Origin: Botrytis cinerea B05.10
Taxonomy: Eukaryota; Ascomycota; Leotiomycetes; Helotiales; Sclerotiniaceae
Assembly: GCF_000143535.2 (NCBI RefSeq)
Contig: NC_037314.1
Span: 682,001 to 746,000, forward strand
DNA: 64,000 nucleotides
Direction of reading: 5' to 3'
Part shown: in pieces, positions 13,042 through 26,300 of the stretch
Layout: each line of letters opens with the position of its first letter
Position numbering within the stretch: position 1 is the stretch's first letter
Program-made: the position numbers and the translations under genes
The notes under the pieces: model-generated
The model's input: the letters and a program-made list of their open reading frames with translations, nothing else
Told to the model about the DNA's origin: nothing
The model's database searches: none

Positions 13042-13772
13042 CTTTGAGACTGCTATATATCTCTTCTTCAGTTGAACATGAGCAATTGCATTGAATGATT
13101 TTTTGTAGGAAATTAAGTATGGATTAGTTAGAACTTCTCAAATGATAAGTTTTGGTAAGGATTTAGAGATAAGGCACACACCCCTCCGTGCTATCTAACT
13201 GATAAGGGAAAATTGTGACAGGGATGGATGTGTCAATTGAGTCTTGACCAAGAGCCGAGATCTCAAGAATCAATTTCAACGTTAAGAGTCGAAGTGGAGG
13301 TAGAGGTAGAGGGCGATCCATCCACTTCATCGACGAACAGGTATTACAAGATCACGCTATTGGTTGTAGAAAGTGCATGCATAGCACAACTAATTGTCAA
13401 TTGTCGTTCGTGGCTAGTATCCTTTGCAACGTTTCTTCCTGACCAATCCATTGTACACCTCCAACGAAAAATCAATGCTTCTTCTGAAGACTCTGCCTGC
13501 TGTGACTGGCTCTGACAGCTTTCCGTATGATACGCCAATGTTCCGAACAAGTCCCAAATAACCAGTTCATTGACGGTATTTTCTCCCAAAACACCAATAC
13601 CTAACCTAACCTCAATCCCTTTTGTCCTTCAAACGCAAAATGTATACATGGTATAAAACTCCAGAGATTGACAAGAACAACATTGCCACGCTGAAATGCT
13701 CATCAAATCATTAATATTTACAATTAGAACCCTAAGGATAGCCGGGGAAAGCTTTCGATAACGCGCGACGGA
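13042..13772. other. Intergenic region upstream of urease
   Basis: 731 bp between the urease start and the 3' end of the RING gene, both on the minus strand. It presumably holds the urease promoter. GATAA motifs on the plus strand (for example near 13150 and 13202) are compatible with GATA-factor nitrogen control, which is known for fungal urea catabolism, but such short motifs are common by chance. No gene is recognised. Confidence 0.35.
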
Positions 13773-15739
13773 CTATCGTGGCTCATTAGTCTGGAAAGGA
13801 TACCAAGTTGAGAAGCGCTTACAGAGTGATTGATGCCTCGTTTGGACCAATTCGGGGTCCTCTATTGACGGCTCTTGTGCTGCAATTTCTTGAATTCGTT
13901 GTCGAGCTCTCGCCTGCCGAGAAAGGCCGTTTTGTAACACCTCGACCCCTAATACGCTATGGACTTGTGATTGAGGATGTGTTGCACTTGTCATCAATGG
14001 CGGTTCCGTTGCGATTGGTGATGCAACTGTCATTTGAACATTATTCGTTTGGACCGTCGAAGTATTAAACATTCGCCCGTTGAAACTGTCGCTTAAGATT
14101 CGAGGAAGAAACCTTGAGTGACCAGCCTGAATATCATTGTTGTCCTCTGCTATAGTGATACGAGATCTCAATCTTCGCATATTTCTTTCCCTATTGACTA
14201 TTGCGTTGGTGATCTCTATTGGACATTGTCCGATAGGCAAGACACTCTTTTTGCACATAGGACATAATGAACTATTATTGCCGAGAAAAGGGTCAATACA
14301 TTCCGGATGAAATATATGACCACACGGCAGCTCGCGAATCAATGTAGTTCCACTTTCGAAGTCATCTAAACAAACAGGACAAGTAGGTTGAGAGAATACT
14401 ACAGCTCGTTCCCCCGGATCTGAGATGAAAAGTGGAGGGTTTCCCAAGTTTGGTATAGTAAGAGTTGGTGACAACGCCTTGAATGCAGAGTCATCGCAAA
14501 AGGAGATCTCGTTTGACTCCGCGGAGACGCCTTTATCGGGATGGATTTCCTCGGCTGTAATTGAACGTTGATGCACCACAGTGGCCTGTCCAATGAAATG
14601 GTATGTAAATATAGGCATCTGATCGATAATCTCTTGTGGAACGGTGAGTCGCTTGATACCCAGCGCCTCCAAGTTCACCTCCCCATTTTCCACTCGTCTT
14701 GTTAAAGCCCGCCTTCGGCTTCTCTGGAGATAATGCATAGAGCCGGAAGTGATCGCGAGCATGAATGCTAGTACAGCAACAATGATCAACAAAAATTCCC
14801 ACAAGTTGGGGAGATTTGTGCCATGAGTCACGCTCAGCTGCGTATATACTCGTACATAGTCTCGAGGGTCAATGCCTGGGGATGTGGATAGTTCATGACC
14901 GTTTGGTACGTCTGTAAGGTTGCCGGAATAAAGACTTATTTCGCGCATCATCCTCTCTCCAACACTTCCTGGAACAGCGTATACCGGATATCTGTTTGTA
15001 GACTTCCATGATCCTCCATCTTCAAGTGCCCACTGATCCGAGTTGATTGGTGGTGGTCGACTTGTACCATTATCTGGTGAATAGAAGATGAAAGCTCGTA
15101 TGGGGTCTTGTCGCGCTGCAGCTAAATAACCCTTTGTACATTCTATGCTGATCCAAGGTGCTAGCGCAATCAATGTGAAATCCGTTGCTGGGAGATTCGC
15201 TTGTCGAGTAGCATTTGAAGGAACGTATTGTTTTGAAGTGTTGTAGCATATGTGTTGATCATCCAGATCGGGCACGTAAAGAAAGCCGCCAATTTGACCG
15301 CTCGCATCTGCATTGTGAGTTGATAATGTTTGTAAGTTATCGGTAATGGTCTCTGCATAGGATATATTTGGCTATTGAGACATTAGATCGGTGGTGTCTC
15401 CAACTGTCCTCACAACATACATTCAACTGATTAATGACGCTATTAAGCTGATCATTTTCGGCCAGGCTATTCCATTCTTCATCTGGGAAAAGTAGACTGT
15501 AACAGAATTATTAGAGCATGTCTAAGAATTGGTGGTGTGAAAATGCGTGCTGATTGATCGACACAGAGATGAAGAGCGAGGTAGAGAGGGAAGTTGATGG
15601 TGATAATAGAAACTGGTCTTTCTTGACAAAGAAACACGACATTGCATTCTGCAAAATGTCGAGGATCGGACAAGAGGAATGAACAGCGAGGATTTGTTTG
15701 TACATACACGAAATTATCGACTTCTTTCAAAGCTTTCAT
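13773..15739 (-). CDS. PA-domain/transmembrane/RING-H2 E3 ubiquitin ligase
   Basis: Probably a membrane-anchored ubiquitin ligase of the PA-TM-RING type, acting on endosome, vacuole or Golgi membranes. The model uses exons 15708-15739, 15421-15496 and 13773-15371 (568 aa). The N-terminal half resembles a luminal protease-associated domain (QIGGFLYVP, FTLIALAPWISIEC, RAFIFYSP, NRYPVYAVPG) with several N-x-S/T sites. One membrane helix follows (LWEFLLIIVAVLAFMLAIT), then a basic juxtamembrane stretch. The RING-H2 has complete zinc ligands: CPVC, CGHIFHPEC and CPMC. The tail is Ser/Thr-rich. The 5' end is uncertain: this start gives no signal peptide. An alternative upstream donor (GTAAGT at 15855) spliced to an acceptor just before 15734 would add a different start at 15859. 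Confidence 0.82.
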
Positions 15740-17235
15740 TTGTTAGTGAGTATAAATTTAGAAAATCAAGAGAAACGAAAGCCGGCCAAGATTAGACATC
15801 TCTCGGCGCCAAGCAGATTATCCTTAAAAAAAGCTGGGGATTTCTTGGAACTTACCCATAGTCAAAATTAATGGGCGCGCGCAGGATCTATTGGGCCGGG
15901 GCAAAAAGACCCTTGGGCAAACTGAATGATGGTTATAAAAACCATACGGTGAATTGCAGAATACGACTCGTGAATTTTTGATTGATTGTTTTAAAAATTG
16001 TTGGAAAATCTTGAAGGATATATCTTCGTGCCCATATTGTTCACATAACGGGATATACCAAAAGTAGGGAGATTCGAAGAGTCAGGAAGACTAGGGAGAA
16101 TGCCTAGTATGCATGGGCGGCTAGCGAAAAAGCTTGAACAACTTTTCGCTCCACGTCGACATCCACAATTTACATCTCGGAATGTTTTTGAGTCTTGGGC
16201 TTCATGCTCGTTCTGAGGGGCTCCTCCCAACGGATTGCTGATTATTAATAAGAATGAAAAGGCGAGGGTGGGAGGTCTCGAGCAAGATTTTGAGAGGGAA
16301 TTTGACAGGGACGACATGCATCACATATTTGACATAAGATCGATCGGGCCACTATGTATGATGGGTGTTCTGCACCGCATCTAGACTACCGGTAGAGACT
16401 GGAGATGGCAATGTCACAACTTGTTGCATTCCGTTCGGTACTCGTCTCATATCGCTCTAGAGAATAAAAAGGAAGTACAGTATACATCACATTTCACGGT
16501 AAAGCAAGAATCTAGACACTAAATCAATTTCAGTACCGTACGACATCTTCACGTAGTCCATGATGTGTTCATACAACATCTAGACTCCGGACTCTAGAAC
16601 AAGAAAAAGGAATGCAGTAATACGACATCTTGTTGTACTCTGTGCATCTCCCTCGTAATTGTAACTAAAGTATTGTGTGGCTTTGAGCCTCTCGTATTGG
16701 TAGACAGCATTTTCAATATGCTTTTTTCAACACCACTGGCGTCTCGAATATGTATTGATTGGATCAACAATACGTAATGGCGCCACTCTGATGATCTTTC
16801 AGTCAGCCAAATGCAAAACATTACTGAATATGGGATGATCTTGAAGCAAAATGTACTTCAACCAATCAGAAATCCTGAGGCGTCGCTCCCTGTGTATCAC
16901 GTGCTGATAGACCTCCGGAACAACTATGTACCTAGCCTTATCTTTAACAGGCTAGCTCCACTGTAATTCAACTAGGTAAGCAAGCATCACGACCTATCCA
17001 ACTTCATATCTGACAAGAAAGTAAACAATATTCATAGCGTCTGATATTTGTCCATAATTTTTATATTCAATACTGATTGATTCCTACTACATAAACTAGT
17101 TCTTCCAAATCAAACTGATGTCAAGGCCCTACCGATATTCAACAATCTAACACAATAGACAAACGCTCTGATTGGATTCTAGAGGCTCGAAGTCCATTTC
17201 TACATCACATTCATACACCTGTAGCTATCATTAAA
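15740..17235. other. Intergenic region between divergent RING and ADA3 genes
   Basis: A 1.5-kb divergent promoter region. A 108-codon minus-strand frame at 15991-16317 and shorter frames lack recognisable motifs and are not called. The upstream 5' exon of the RING gene may lie in the first 150 bp. No repeats of note. Confidence 0.35.
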
Positions 17236-19359
17236 ATGCCCCCCATGGCAAGTCAGAAAGGAACAGGAAAGAAAGGTCGAGATCCCCGCCAATCCCGAAG
17301 TCGAAACACAACACCAAGCCTAGTTGGTACAGCGAGCTCAGTCGCGCCTTCTGATGCCGGGAAAACTCCCTACACACAAATTCCAATTAGTATTCTTAGG
17401 ACTTCCGTAGCAGATGAGATTGTCGACCAACATGCTTCCGCAATTCCCAACTCACGAGAGCTCGAGGCTCTTATGCAACGTATGGAGAGACTAGCTGCAA
17501 GCATAGATGAACGTGCTGCGGTATGCGACAAGGGGATGCGAGTTCTGGCACAATCAAGAAAGGATCGGAACGAGGAACTGGAAATTGAAAAGCGAGACGA
17601 AGAATTGAAAGAAAGAATGAGGAGAGACCAGGCGGATGAAGATGAGCGTGGGAGACATAAGGCTCACAAAATCAAAAAGAGAAAGGATGTCAGTAGTGCT
17701 AGAGAAGAGCGCCCATTGACACATGGTGCCCATGGTTTAGCACCACAAGATGGATCCAATATAGGTAAGTCATCTTTCAATACGGTATAAAAATCAGTAT
17801 AGTATTGGTTTTGAGCTTTACTTCAGACCGTACCTCGCTAATTCAATTCACTTGCAGAAGTCGCCGTTCCAAGCCGTGACCATACACATAAACATCACAG
17901 AAAAGTATCAAAAGAAAGAGACAATGATTCAATAAGCTCGTCACTCTCACCACCGGCTCCTGCAACACCAACCGCAGGCATGAACGCAGATACAAAACCA
18001 AATGGCACTGCCGAAGACGAATCCAGCTCCGATGAACACCAACCTCCACCAGCGCCCAAAATTGCCAATTACCAGACATTTGGAGCGGATCCATCTACCT
18101 TTCCCGATCCAACGGTCTACGAAATTACAAAAATAAAACCTGGAGACCCCAGGATGAGTGAAGAAGAAAAGAAGAAGGTTTATTCTGTAGCAGCCTATCC
18201 GAGGAATGATCTTCATGATCTTATCCCTGGAACACCACCTGACAAAGATTTCAGCAACACGAAACCCACAAACCAAGTACAAGCTAATACTTTTGCGACA
18301 TATCTGGAGCCATACTTTCGACCCTTCACAGAAGAGGATCTCGCCTTTCTACGTGAACGTGGTGATCGTGTGAATCCGTTCATGATTCCTAGACGTGGAA
18401 AGAAGCACTATACCGAAATCTGGGCAGAGGAAGATGGCGCCATGTCAGTTGATACACCAAATCAAGGGCGAGATAAACTACCTCCAAATCAAGCCCGTGG
18501 AAGTATTGATGAAATTGATGATGCCATAGCGGAGACGGATCAAATTTCTGCTGGTCCAATGTTATCGAGATTATTGGCAACTTTAAGACCGGAAAACAGA
18601 GCAGCTCCTTCTGAAGATAAACCTATGACGAATGGTATGAGCAATGGCGAAGGTAGTTTCAATGGTGAAATGAACGGCGACGTGGGGGAACCAAGCCAGC
18701 ATAGTGACACATCTCCATTACCCCCTGCAACTTTTATGGCCGAATCAGCATCAGAATCATGGAAGAAAGCAACCCACCCGAAGCTTGACCATGCGCAAAT
18801 AGATGAAAGGATTAAACAAGAGCTTCGACATATTGGGTTTCTACCCCCTGATGCCGAACCCGATTACGATTCTCATTTTGATGACGAGATAGCCGCACGT
18901 CTGCGTTTCCTCCAAGCCAAACTCAAAGAACAATCGATTATCAACGGTGCACGTAAGGCTCGATTACAGGAAATCACGAAGGAGCGTATGGCTCATCAAG
19001 AATATCAAACTATTCTTGAAGATCTTGACGGCCAAGTAAATGCAGCCTACACCAAACGATCTCGCACAATCGGAAAAACGAAAAAGAGTAAGAAAGCTGG
19101 CGGTGCTGGTGGTGGTAGTCAAGCTGCCAATGGCGCTGCTGGCACAGCAAGACCAGGTCTTGGTGACATGACCAAATCATTGATGGAAAAACGTCAAAAG
19201 TGGATCAAAAATATTGGGGCAGTTTTTGATGATGAACGGAATTTGGGCAAAGTGCCTCGTGCAAAGGATGAGGGTAGCTCGATCTTCAAGCCTGAAATTA
19301 TGAGCGAATTCGTTCGGAGAGAAAAGGATGGGTGGGATGATGATGGGGAAGAAGAATAG
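17236..19359 (+). CDS. ngg1: SAGA/ADA complex adaptor Ada3/Ngg1
   Basis: Ada3/Ngg1 bridges Gcn5 and Ada2 in the histone acetyltransferase module of SAGA, in the nucleus. Exons 17236-17764 and 17858-19359 join (phase 1, GTAAGT donor) to give 676 aa. An N-terminal basic/Ser-rich segment precedes a charged coiled coil (about residues 75-145, [12 protein letters not shown] then [13 protein letters not shown]). The middle part carries [11 protein letters not shown] and a proline-rich segment. The C-terminal Ada3 domain (about residues 440-560) is recognisable from [27 protein letters not shown] and [11 protein letters not shown], followed by a lysine-rich stretch and an acidic end (WDDDGEEE). These blocks match the family. 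Gcn5, its direct partner, is encoded 17 kb downstream on the other strand. Confidence 0.92.
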
Positions 19360-20325
19360 TCTTTTCTTATACAGTTACCCTTAACAATGACTATATTAAT
19401 AAAAGGGATTGAGAGTTTTTTCAGCTACATTGTTAGCTTGGCAGGCAGCTATGGAGTTCATGGACAGGGAGGTTGCATTAATATTGCAGATATAGCGTAT
19501 GGCCTTCATGAATGAATGGATTGCTTTGACTTCATGGTATTTACAGAACTTTTTATTATTTTGGGCGAGTTGTTTGTGTTAGGCGAATCAATGGGTAGGC
19601 AAGAATAGGCTGTTCACCCTTTGTAAACGAAATAAAATGACTTCGAGTAGTACATGAGAGTCTTGGTGATGATTTGTGGGAGTTACACAAATTATCTAAT
19701 TCATATGCAGCTCATCCTTAAATGTATGATATATGTTTACTGTGACGGCTCCAGATGGGTAGATGCATTGCATGTTCTTTTTATCCGTGGTTCCTTGCTT
19801 AGAGGGTGCCACAATAGTCGGTTTTGTTCTGGAGGATGCATGCCAATGGGCTGCCGTGTTTGACATTGGCGTTTGAAATTGTGGGGGATGGTCTTTGTGA
19901 CATTGAAGTATAATTCAAACATCTGTATTGAGTCGAGAGGAACAATCAAGAAGGTATGTTGATCGAAGTTTTCATCAGAATAGAGAAGTCGTAGAAGTAT
20001 GCTTCCTAATTCGATTATAGGTAGGTGTTTTGAGTATGTATATTCACTTGAAACTTGCTGGTCGAGAGAAGCTATACAATTTACATTTCTGTCCGTGATA
20101 CTTACGCCCAATATCATCATTTCCCTCGTTTCACCCCGGGCTGAATTTTCCAATTCGAAATATAGATATAGATAAAAGCATTGAACGAGCCAAAACAAGA
20201 GGGAGCGTTGGTTGAGGTTCCAAGAAGAGGCAACGTACCTACCGCTTTCAGGAAGCGAAAAGAAAAGTGCAAGTAAACAAACAACCACAATTCACCTTTT
20301 CGAAAACAACCAACGATCTTAAATC
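19360..20325. other. Intergenic region
   Basis: 966 bp after ADA3 and before the next plus-strand gene. A 183-codon minus-strand frame (19737-20288) starts only 38 bp upstream of the next gene and overlaps its expected promoter/5' UTR. It lacks family features and is not called. Confidence 0.35.
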
Positions 20326-22976
20326 ATGTCGTCTCCCTTCAAAACTTCCCCAATACGTCTCAAGTCTCCCCAGGATAACTTTGAATCTTCAATTATGGAG
20401 TCAGCTTACATGACAAAGCAAGATTTGATGGCCAGAAAAGCAGAGGAAAACGGAATTCCGACGTCTGAGATTACAAAACAGTTCCAGGCCATACTGACCC
20501 AAGTTTACCAGCAAAATCCGGGGTGTACTGAAGCTTGGGCAATGGGAAAAACAGAATATCACGTTGTAAGCAAACCTCCATTTATCTCTTTTGTATTGTA
20601 TAGGTTCTTCAGATCGGCATGAAAATACTGACAGCGTGCTCAGTGGACCCAGTTCTGTGAGTTTCAGTATTTCATTTCATTTACATGGAAATAATATAAT
20701 TGACTGGGTAGATAAAAGTCACTTCTAATACGATTGCAGTTCCAAACGATCCATGGCCAGGTGTTCTCCCCAAGACATCACAATTATCTTTCAGTAATGA
20801 GAGGATGCGCTCCGAGTCTGGCGAGATTACGAGTTCGCCGGATAAGGGCCCATTAACTCTCCCAAACAGACCGAAGCCTAACTTTTCACTTAAGATCGAA
20901 GATGTGCTTCTTAGTGCATCTGGCAATTCAAATGTACTGGCGGCATACAGGGAGGCATTGGTAAACATGAAGGAAAGATATCCACGCGAAAGTTTAGAGT
21001 GGCAACAATGGATGGCAGGAAGTAAAGTTTGGGTATCTAACTGTATAAATTTACCAACGGAATTAGATTCAGGTGCATATTTGCTAACTCATCATCAGTT
21101 CGTCAAAGGGGTACCTTTCCCTGCAACGAGCCTCCTAGATCATACATACTCCGCTCTTCAGATGTCAATCACCTTGACACTGTACGTTCTCGCTGTGGTG
21201 GTGAAGATAATTCTAGAAGAGGGCGAATTGGTAGTAGCTGGCAAACTGAAGAGGCGACTAGTCGTCGTAGATCTAGATCGCCTCCGATTGAACTGATGGG
21301 AAGAGACAGGTATCGACAAAACAGGTCCCAAGGAACCACAACACGAGGCAGAACAGTCAAAACTGAAGAGTCACCACGTCATTTCAAAGCAACGACGGTT
21401 GGAGAAACAAAAAAAGACAACAATAATGTAGTGAGGGCCAGAGAGAATGACCCATTGACTTACGGGACCAAAGAGGATGAAATGCAAAAGAAAGCATACA
21501 GTATGGGCGGTGTTGATTTCCGACATGTTTTCTTTCGTGCTTTGCAAACTAGCAGAGATCTTGTAAGATCGCGTCATCCTAACTGCGACCGTTCTCAAAA
21601 GCACGTAAGTCTCAGGCGTTTCCTTATTTCCAAATACCTACATTTCATTGGTCAACTGTCATCGTATCGTTTATAATTTAGTACTGACTTCACTTAGTGG
21701 CTTGCCGATCGAATGGCATGGGATACTGTTTTCAAAAATGAGCTATTCCCTTGGTTGAACAACAAACCACCCGGCGTTCCTTCATTAGCCAATTTACCAC
21801 CAATCAACAAAACATCAAGGGAGGTTACTGGCAGCTACTCTATGGCTCCCCCACCTGCTCAAATAGTTTCCAGTGGTTCCAATAATGGTCATCCTCCAGT
21901 GTACAATATGACAGGTAACAGATCGGCCCAGTCGAGACTTTCCTCTGCTCATAGCGCAAGCGCTTCTGTCCGAAAAGCTATATCTGGCGGTACCACTCCT
22001 TCTGGATCAAGCCCTGAGATGCCAAGAAAGCTCTCAGCGGCACTACTGAACAAAGGAGTGATGAAATCTATTGATGGGGAGTCCTCAGAAAAGGATAGGA
22101 CAGGTCTTGTTGAAGGCATGAGAGAAGTGATCATCAGAAAGAATACACTTTTCCGTGCCCTTCTAGGAGACTGGGACGATTCGTTCAAATCCGTTCAGAG
22201 GGGTCTTGGGGTTACAATAGAACGTGAGTGCATCTTCTCCTTTCAATCATGTGCTTGGTTCAGAACTCATAATCCTAGATCATGACGATGCCTCTGGACA
22301 CTTCAAGCTCACTATCGAGCCATATCAGCCGGGAGATAATGTAGCGCTCGAAAGAGCGCACAAGTTCCTTGAGATCTGGAAGAGATTGATATACTCTGAT
22401 CAGCTAATTAAACTTGAACATTTTTGGGCCCAGTATAAGAATAATTTTAAGACAACCGCAGTAAGTGACCAAACACAATTATTTCATTCAATCTTCCAAC
22501 GAACCAATCTTCCTTTCACTCAAGAAACCACTTTCTCATTCTTTCAGGTTAATCGCAAGCCTATGATACATGTTAATGGCAAGAAGATTCCTTGTCAAGG
22601 AAAATTCGGTGATCTCTGTGATTTCTTCTCACAGGAGATTCAACAATATCAGTCCAATATGGCTGAATATGCTGATACTGAAAATGCACTTGCCTGCAGT
22701 ACCCTTTTTGAGGTTAGGCCATACGATATTTACCTCAGCAGTTATCCACTTCCGATACTGCTTGATGTGGATACCAAGGCAAGAAATAAGATGCTTGATG
22801 ACCATGATGCCTTTCTTGAAGAGTGGGTTCAAAACTCCTTCCAAAAGCGAATAAACTTATGGGACATGAGCCACGAATATGCAAGAAGGAGCGATCAAAA
22901 GCGTATGGAACTAGATATGGATCTAGATGAGCTTCTCAAGGAAGGAGCAACAATGGCGGCAAACCAGATCTCGTGA
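20326..22976 (+). CDS. Unassigned protein of about 721 aa with Arg/Ser-rich centre (7 exons)
   Basis: I do not recognise the family. Exons that join in frame are 20326-20565, 20644-20656 (13 nt), 20740-21072, 21162-21604, 21698-22223, 22279-22460 and 22548-22976. All have GT-AG borders. The last intron (22461-22547) is a multiple of three and could be retained; its GTAAGT donor and pyrimidine tract argue for removal. N-terminal helix-rich segment (KQDLMARKAEENG); central RS-like segment (TSRRRSRSPP); the acidic/hydrophobic C-terminal half has aromatic-rich patches (LEHFWAQYKNNF, CDFFSQEIQQYQ, WDMSHEYARRS). No membrane segment or signal peptide. The orderly introns argue that the gene is real. 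A nuclear or RNA-related role is only a guess from the RS stretch. Confidence 0.75.
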
Positions 22977-23398
22977 TTGTAGAGGTAGTAATTCTTAGAG
23001 GTCTTATATTTGCTCTTTGTTTGATAGCAACACTAGCAAGCCGCACACGTAGTTTACATATAATCGTAGATTTGTCGAATCAATACCACAGTGCCATGCA
23101 TTTCGACTGATTATCAACACATAAGCATTCAAAGGTCGATAGCCCCATGTTTATTGCCAATTCCACCAATTCTCTTCTATTCTCTTACAGGACACAAAGA
23201 AACATTCATTTAGGCAAGTAGAGTAGAATCACGTGGTGGCCTGTCTTAGCGCGTCTTTTGTCGCGTTTACCTAACAGTATCATCTGTTTGTTCTTCTCCA
23301 ATTCAAACTTTTGAAAACATTTGAAGAGTTCGATCGAAATCATCTCCACATGAGACATTTCATCTGAATCTGAAAGGTGCGGGAATAGATCCTTCAGA
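22977..23398. other. Intergenic region
   Basis: 422 bp between two plus-strand genes. The minus-strand frame at 23206-23463 overlaps the first exon of the nuclease gene and is a shadow. Nothing else is recognised. Confidence 0.35.
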
Positions 23399-26300
23399 AT
23401 GTCAACATTTGGCGGGTACATGCCCGAGTTTCCTGACATTCGTGGTAAGTAAATATCTTTCATTCAGGAAATAAGCGTCATGGCGGACCAAACATTGAGC
23501 GACTTGCTTTAGTAGACTGACATTGTCCTAGTCGATCATTTTCGCCAAATAATAGGTCGAACTGCTCCGCTAGCATGTTTTTTAAGCCATGTTCATAGCG
23601 ACCATCTTGAGGGACTTGATAATGATCGTGTTAACTTGCCATTTGTTTACTGCTCGGCAGCTACCAGAGAAATTCTGTTGAGACTCGAGAAGAGAAGAGA
23701 CCGCTTGAACTTGGCGCAGGGTATTTTAGAAAAGGAGAAGAGAACCTATAAGCATTTGAAGAGTGTTTTGAAACCGATTCCATTGGAGACTCCAACATTA
23801 ATTGAATTGGCGCCGAAAAATGAAGTCAGAGTTACGTTGTTTGATTCTAATCATTGCACAGGGGCAGTGATGTTCTTGTTTGAGAAGGAGAACATCGCCG
23901 TCTTGTATACTGGGGATGTCAGATCGGAAATATGGTTTGTCAATAATCTGACACGAAGTCCATTCTTGATCGAATACACAAGCGGCATGAAGACTTTAGA
24001 CTGCATTTATCTCGATACAAGCAACACTGGACCACTAGCATTTCCTACAAAGGCTGATGGCCTGAAGGAAATGATTGATAAAGTCAGAAAATATCCACCA
24101 AATACCAAGTTTCACTTTTCGGCCTGGACGTTCGGATATGAAGAGGTTTGGGCAGCGCTGTCACGAACACTCGACTCGCAGATTCACGTGGACAAATACA
24201 AGTACAAACTATACCAATCGCTACGTCAAGAAGGATCTGATGGTCAATCACGCTTCTTGGCACCTGAGGGTCCTGTTCTGGTTGGGTGTATTGTTGGAAA
24301 TAGCCCAAAAGGAGGTTGTTTGACTACCGATAAAAACGCACGAATTCACAGCTGTGAAAAGGGAATGGGCTGTTCGGTTTATGGGGAGGATGATGTTGTG
24401 TTAATACGTCCATTTATCACCCGTGGACCCGATGGAGCGGAAATAGAAGAAATTGGTATTGGAGGTGGCTGGGGTGATCTAATCCCAGATTACGAAGTCG
24501 CCATGGATTTCGATGATGTCAAGGAATTCCTAGAGACAGTGTGAGTTTACACTTCTTTCTGGATGGATTTAAACTAACACTTTGACGAGTTTTGCCGAGA
24601 CAGATCAGCCCATAATTGAAGAAATTCGACGTATGCTTCTCGCGGAACTAGCATCCACAAAAGGGGTAATATCATTAGACGGTATGCAATTTGGTATTAA
24701 TCAAATCTCTTTGAAGGAACTCGGTGAATGTTTACTACGAAAGTTGGATCAGAAATCTATTGTAATACTTGACAAGAAAAGAGACTCTATTCCTGGAAAC
24801 GGACTCCCCAAGGTGATCACGTTTCCATACTCACGGCATTCGTCATATGCCGAGCTTTGTCATCTTGTGGAAATATTCAAACCAAGAGATGTGTACCCAT
24901 GTACTGTAGATGAAGAAGAATGGCATGAAGGTACGCAATTGACCCTCCCCCTTTGCGATGTAACTACATGCTCTCACACCACTTGAGCATTCCTCAAGTT
25001 CTTGAAGACTAACTCTTCACAGGATTAAGCATGAAATCTCTTTTTGGTGATCATTGCTCTGGTTCTGTTTTTCGACACGATAATGAAATGCGAGGACTAG
25101 TTGCTATTCGTGCGACCGAAGTGGCTATGATGTCAAGTCAACAAACTCAAATAACAACTGCGTCCAAATCTTCTCCAACGTCGACAGACCATTTTAAGGA
25201 GCTCACTTTGACAGCAGCCAGATGGGAAAATGACAGTGATCCTTCCACACCAACTTCATTCCAGAAAGGGGCAACTAGAATCGCTCGACAGTCAATGTCT
25301 AGCTGGTCACAAGAGCCAGTATCCTCATCTTCACCTCTACCATCTCAAACAGGTGTAATCAGCATCAGCCAGACACCAAAATCAGACACTAAAAATCCAG
25401 ACTCGAGTTCAAGTCGCCAATTATCTCAACGAAGAGTGTCCTCGGATATGGTTAGTCCACCACCTTTGAAACGCGTTCGGCTCAGCGAGGATCTCCAAAT
25501 GGGTGGTTCAACGTAAGCTTCTCCCGGCTGTTCTACTTTTTCCTCCTCAAGGAATAGTTCCCGCTTCTTCGTCATTTCCCCACATAGTTTCGTCTCATGA
25601 GATTTTTGATGTGTAGTTGCTGACTCGTTGTGTTCTAGATCTTCGAAATCATCTACTCCTTCAAAATCTGTTACGGACTTAGAACAACGGAGCGTAGAGT
25701 CCTCTGCTGAGCTCGGCGGCGACCATGTTAACAAACACGTCAAGTTATATTTGGAATCATCCCCAAGTCAGAGTAATCCCTTCAGATCTAAAATGAGTCT
25801 GGAAAGTATGTCGAAACTATTCGCTCTTAAAACAAACAGTAACGCAGATACAATCGATGATCAAAATATCTTGGCGCCCAAGGACGAGAACGATTTAGTA
25901 GCAGACGGCACCACCAAAAATGATGAAGACATATTTTCCACATTGCCAGAGGAGAGCAATCTTCATAAAGATGAGAATCCCACCTTATATGACTCAATTG
26001 ATAATATCCTTCGATGTGGAGATTGTGGTCATGAGATCTGGGAAAACGCAGCTGGAACGGACGATTTGATGCTCGGGATTTGCACGGGCTGCGGCAACGG
26101 AACTGACCCCTTTTACGAGGATGCCGATTTTCCTGGAAATATCCCTCGTATCTACGAAGATGAGTATGCAAGCGAAGTTGACGAAGAGAGAGCTCGAGAA
26201 TTGATTGGGAATACACATCTTGATTATCAATCCTCGGCTTATGATACCCAAGACGAGGATTCCGAACTTGTTATGAAGGAAGACTATGAAGTTGATAGTT

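Noticed and set aside
15991..16317. 108-codon minus-strand frame
   Set aside because: No recognisable motif, no supporting introns; likely chance frame in a divergent promoter region.
19737..20288. 183-codon minus-strand frame
   Set aside because: Ends 38 bp before a well-supported plus-strand gene and covers its promoter. No domain, odd composition.
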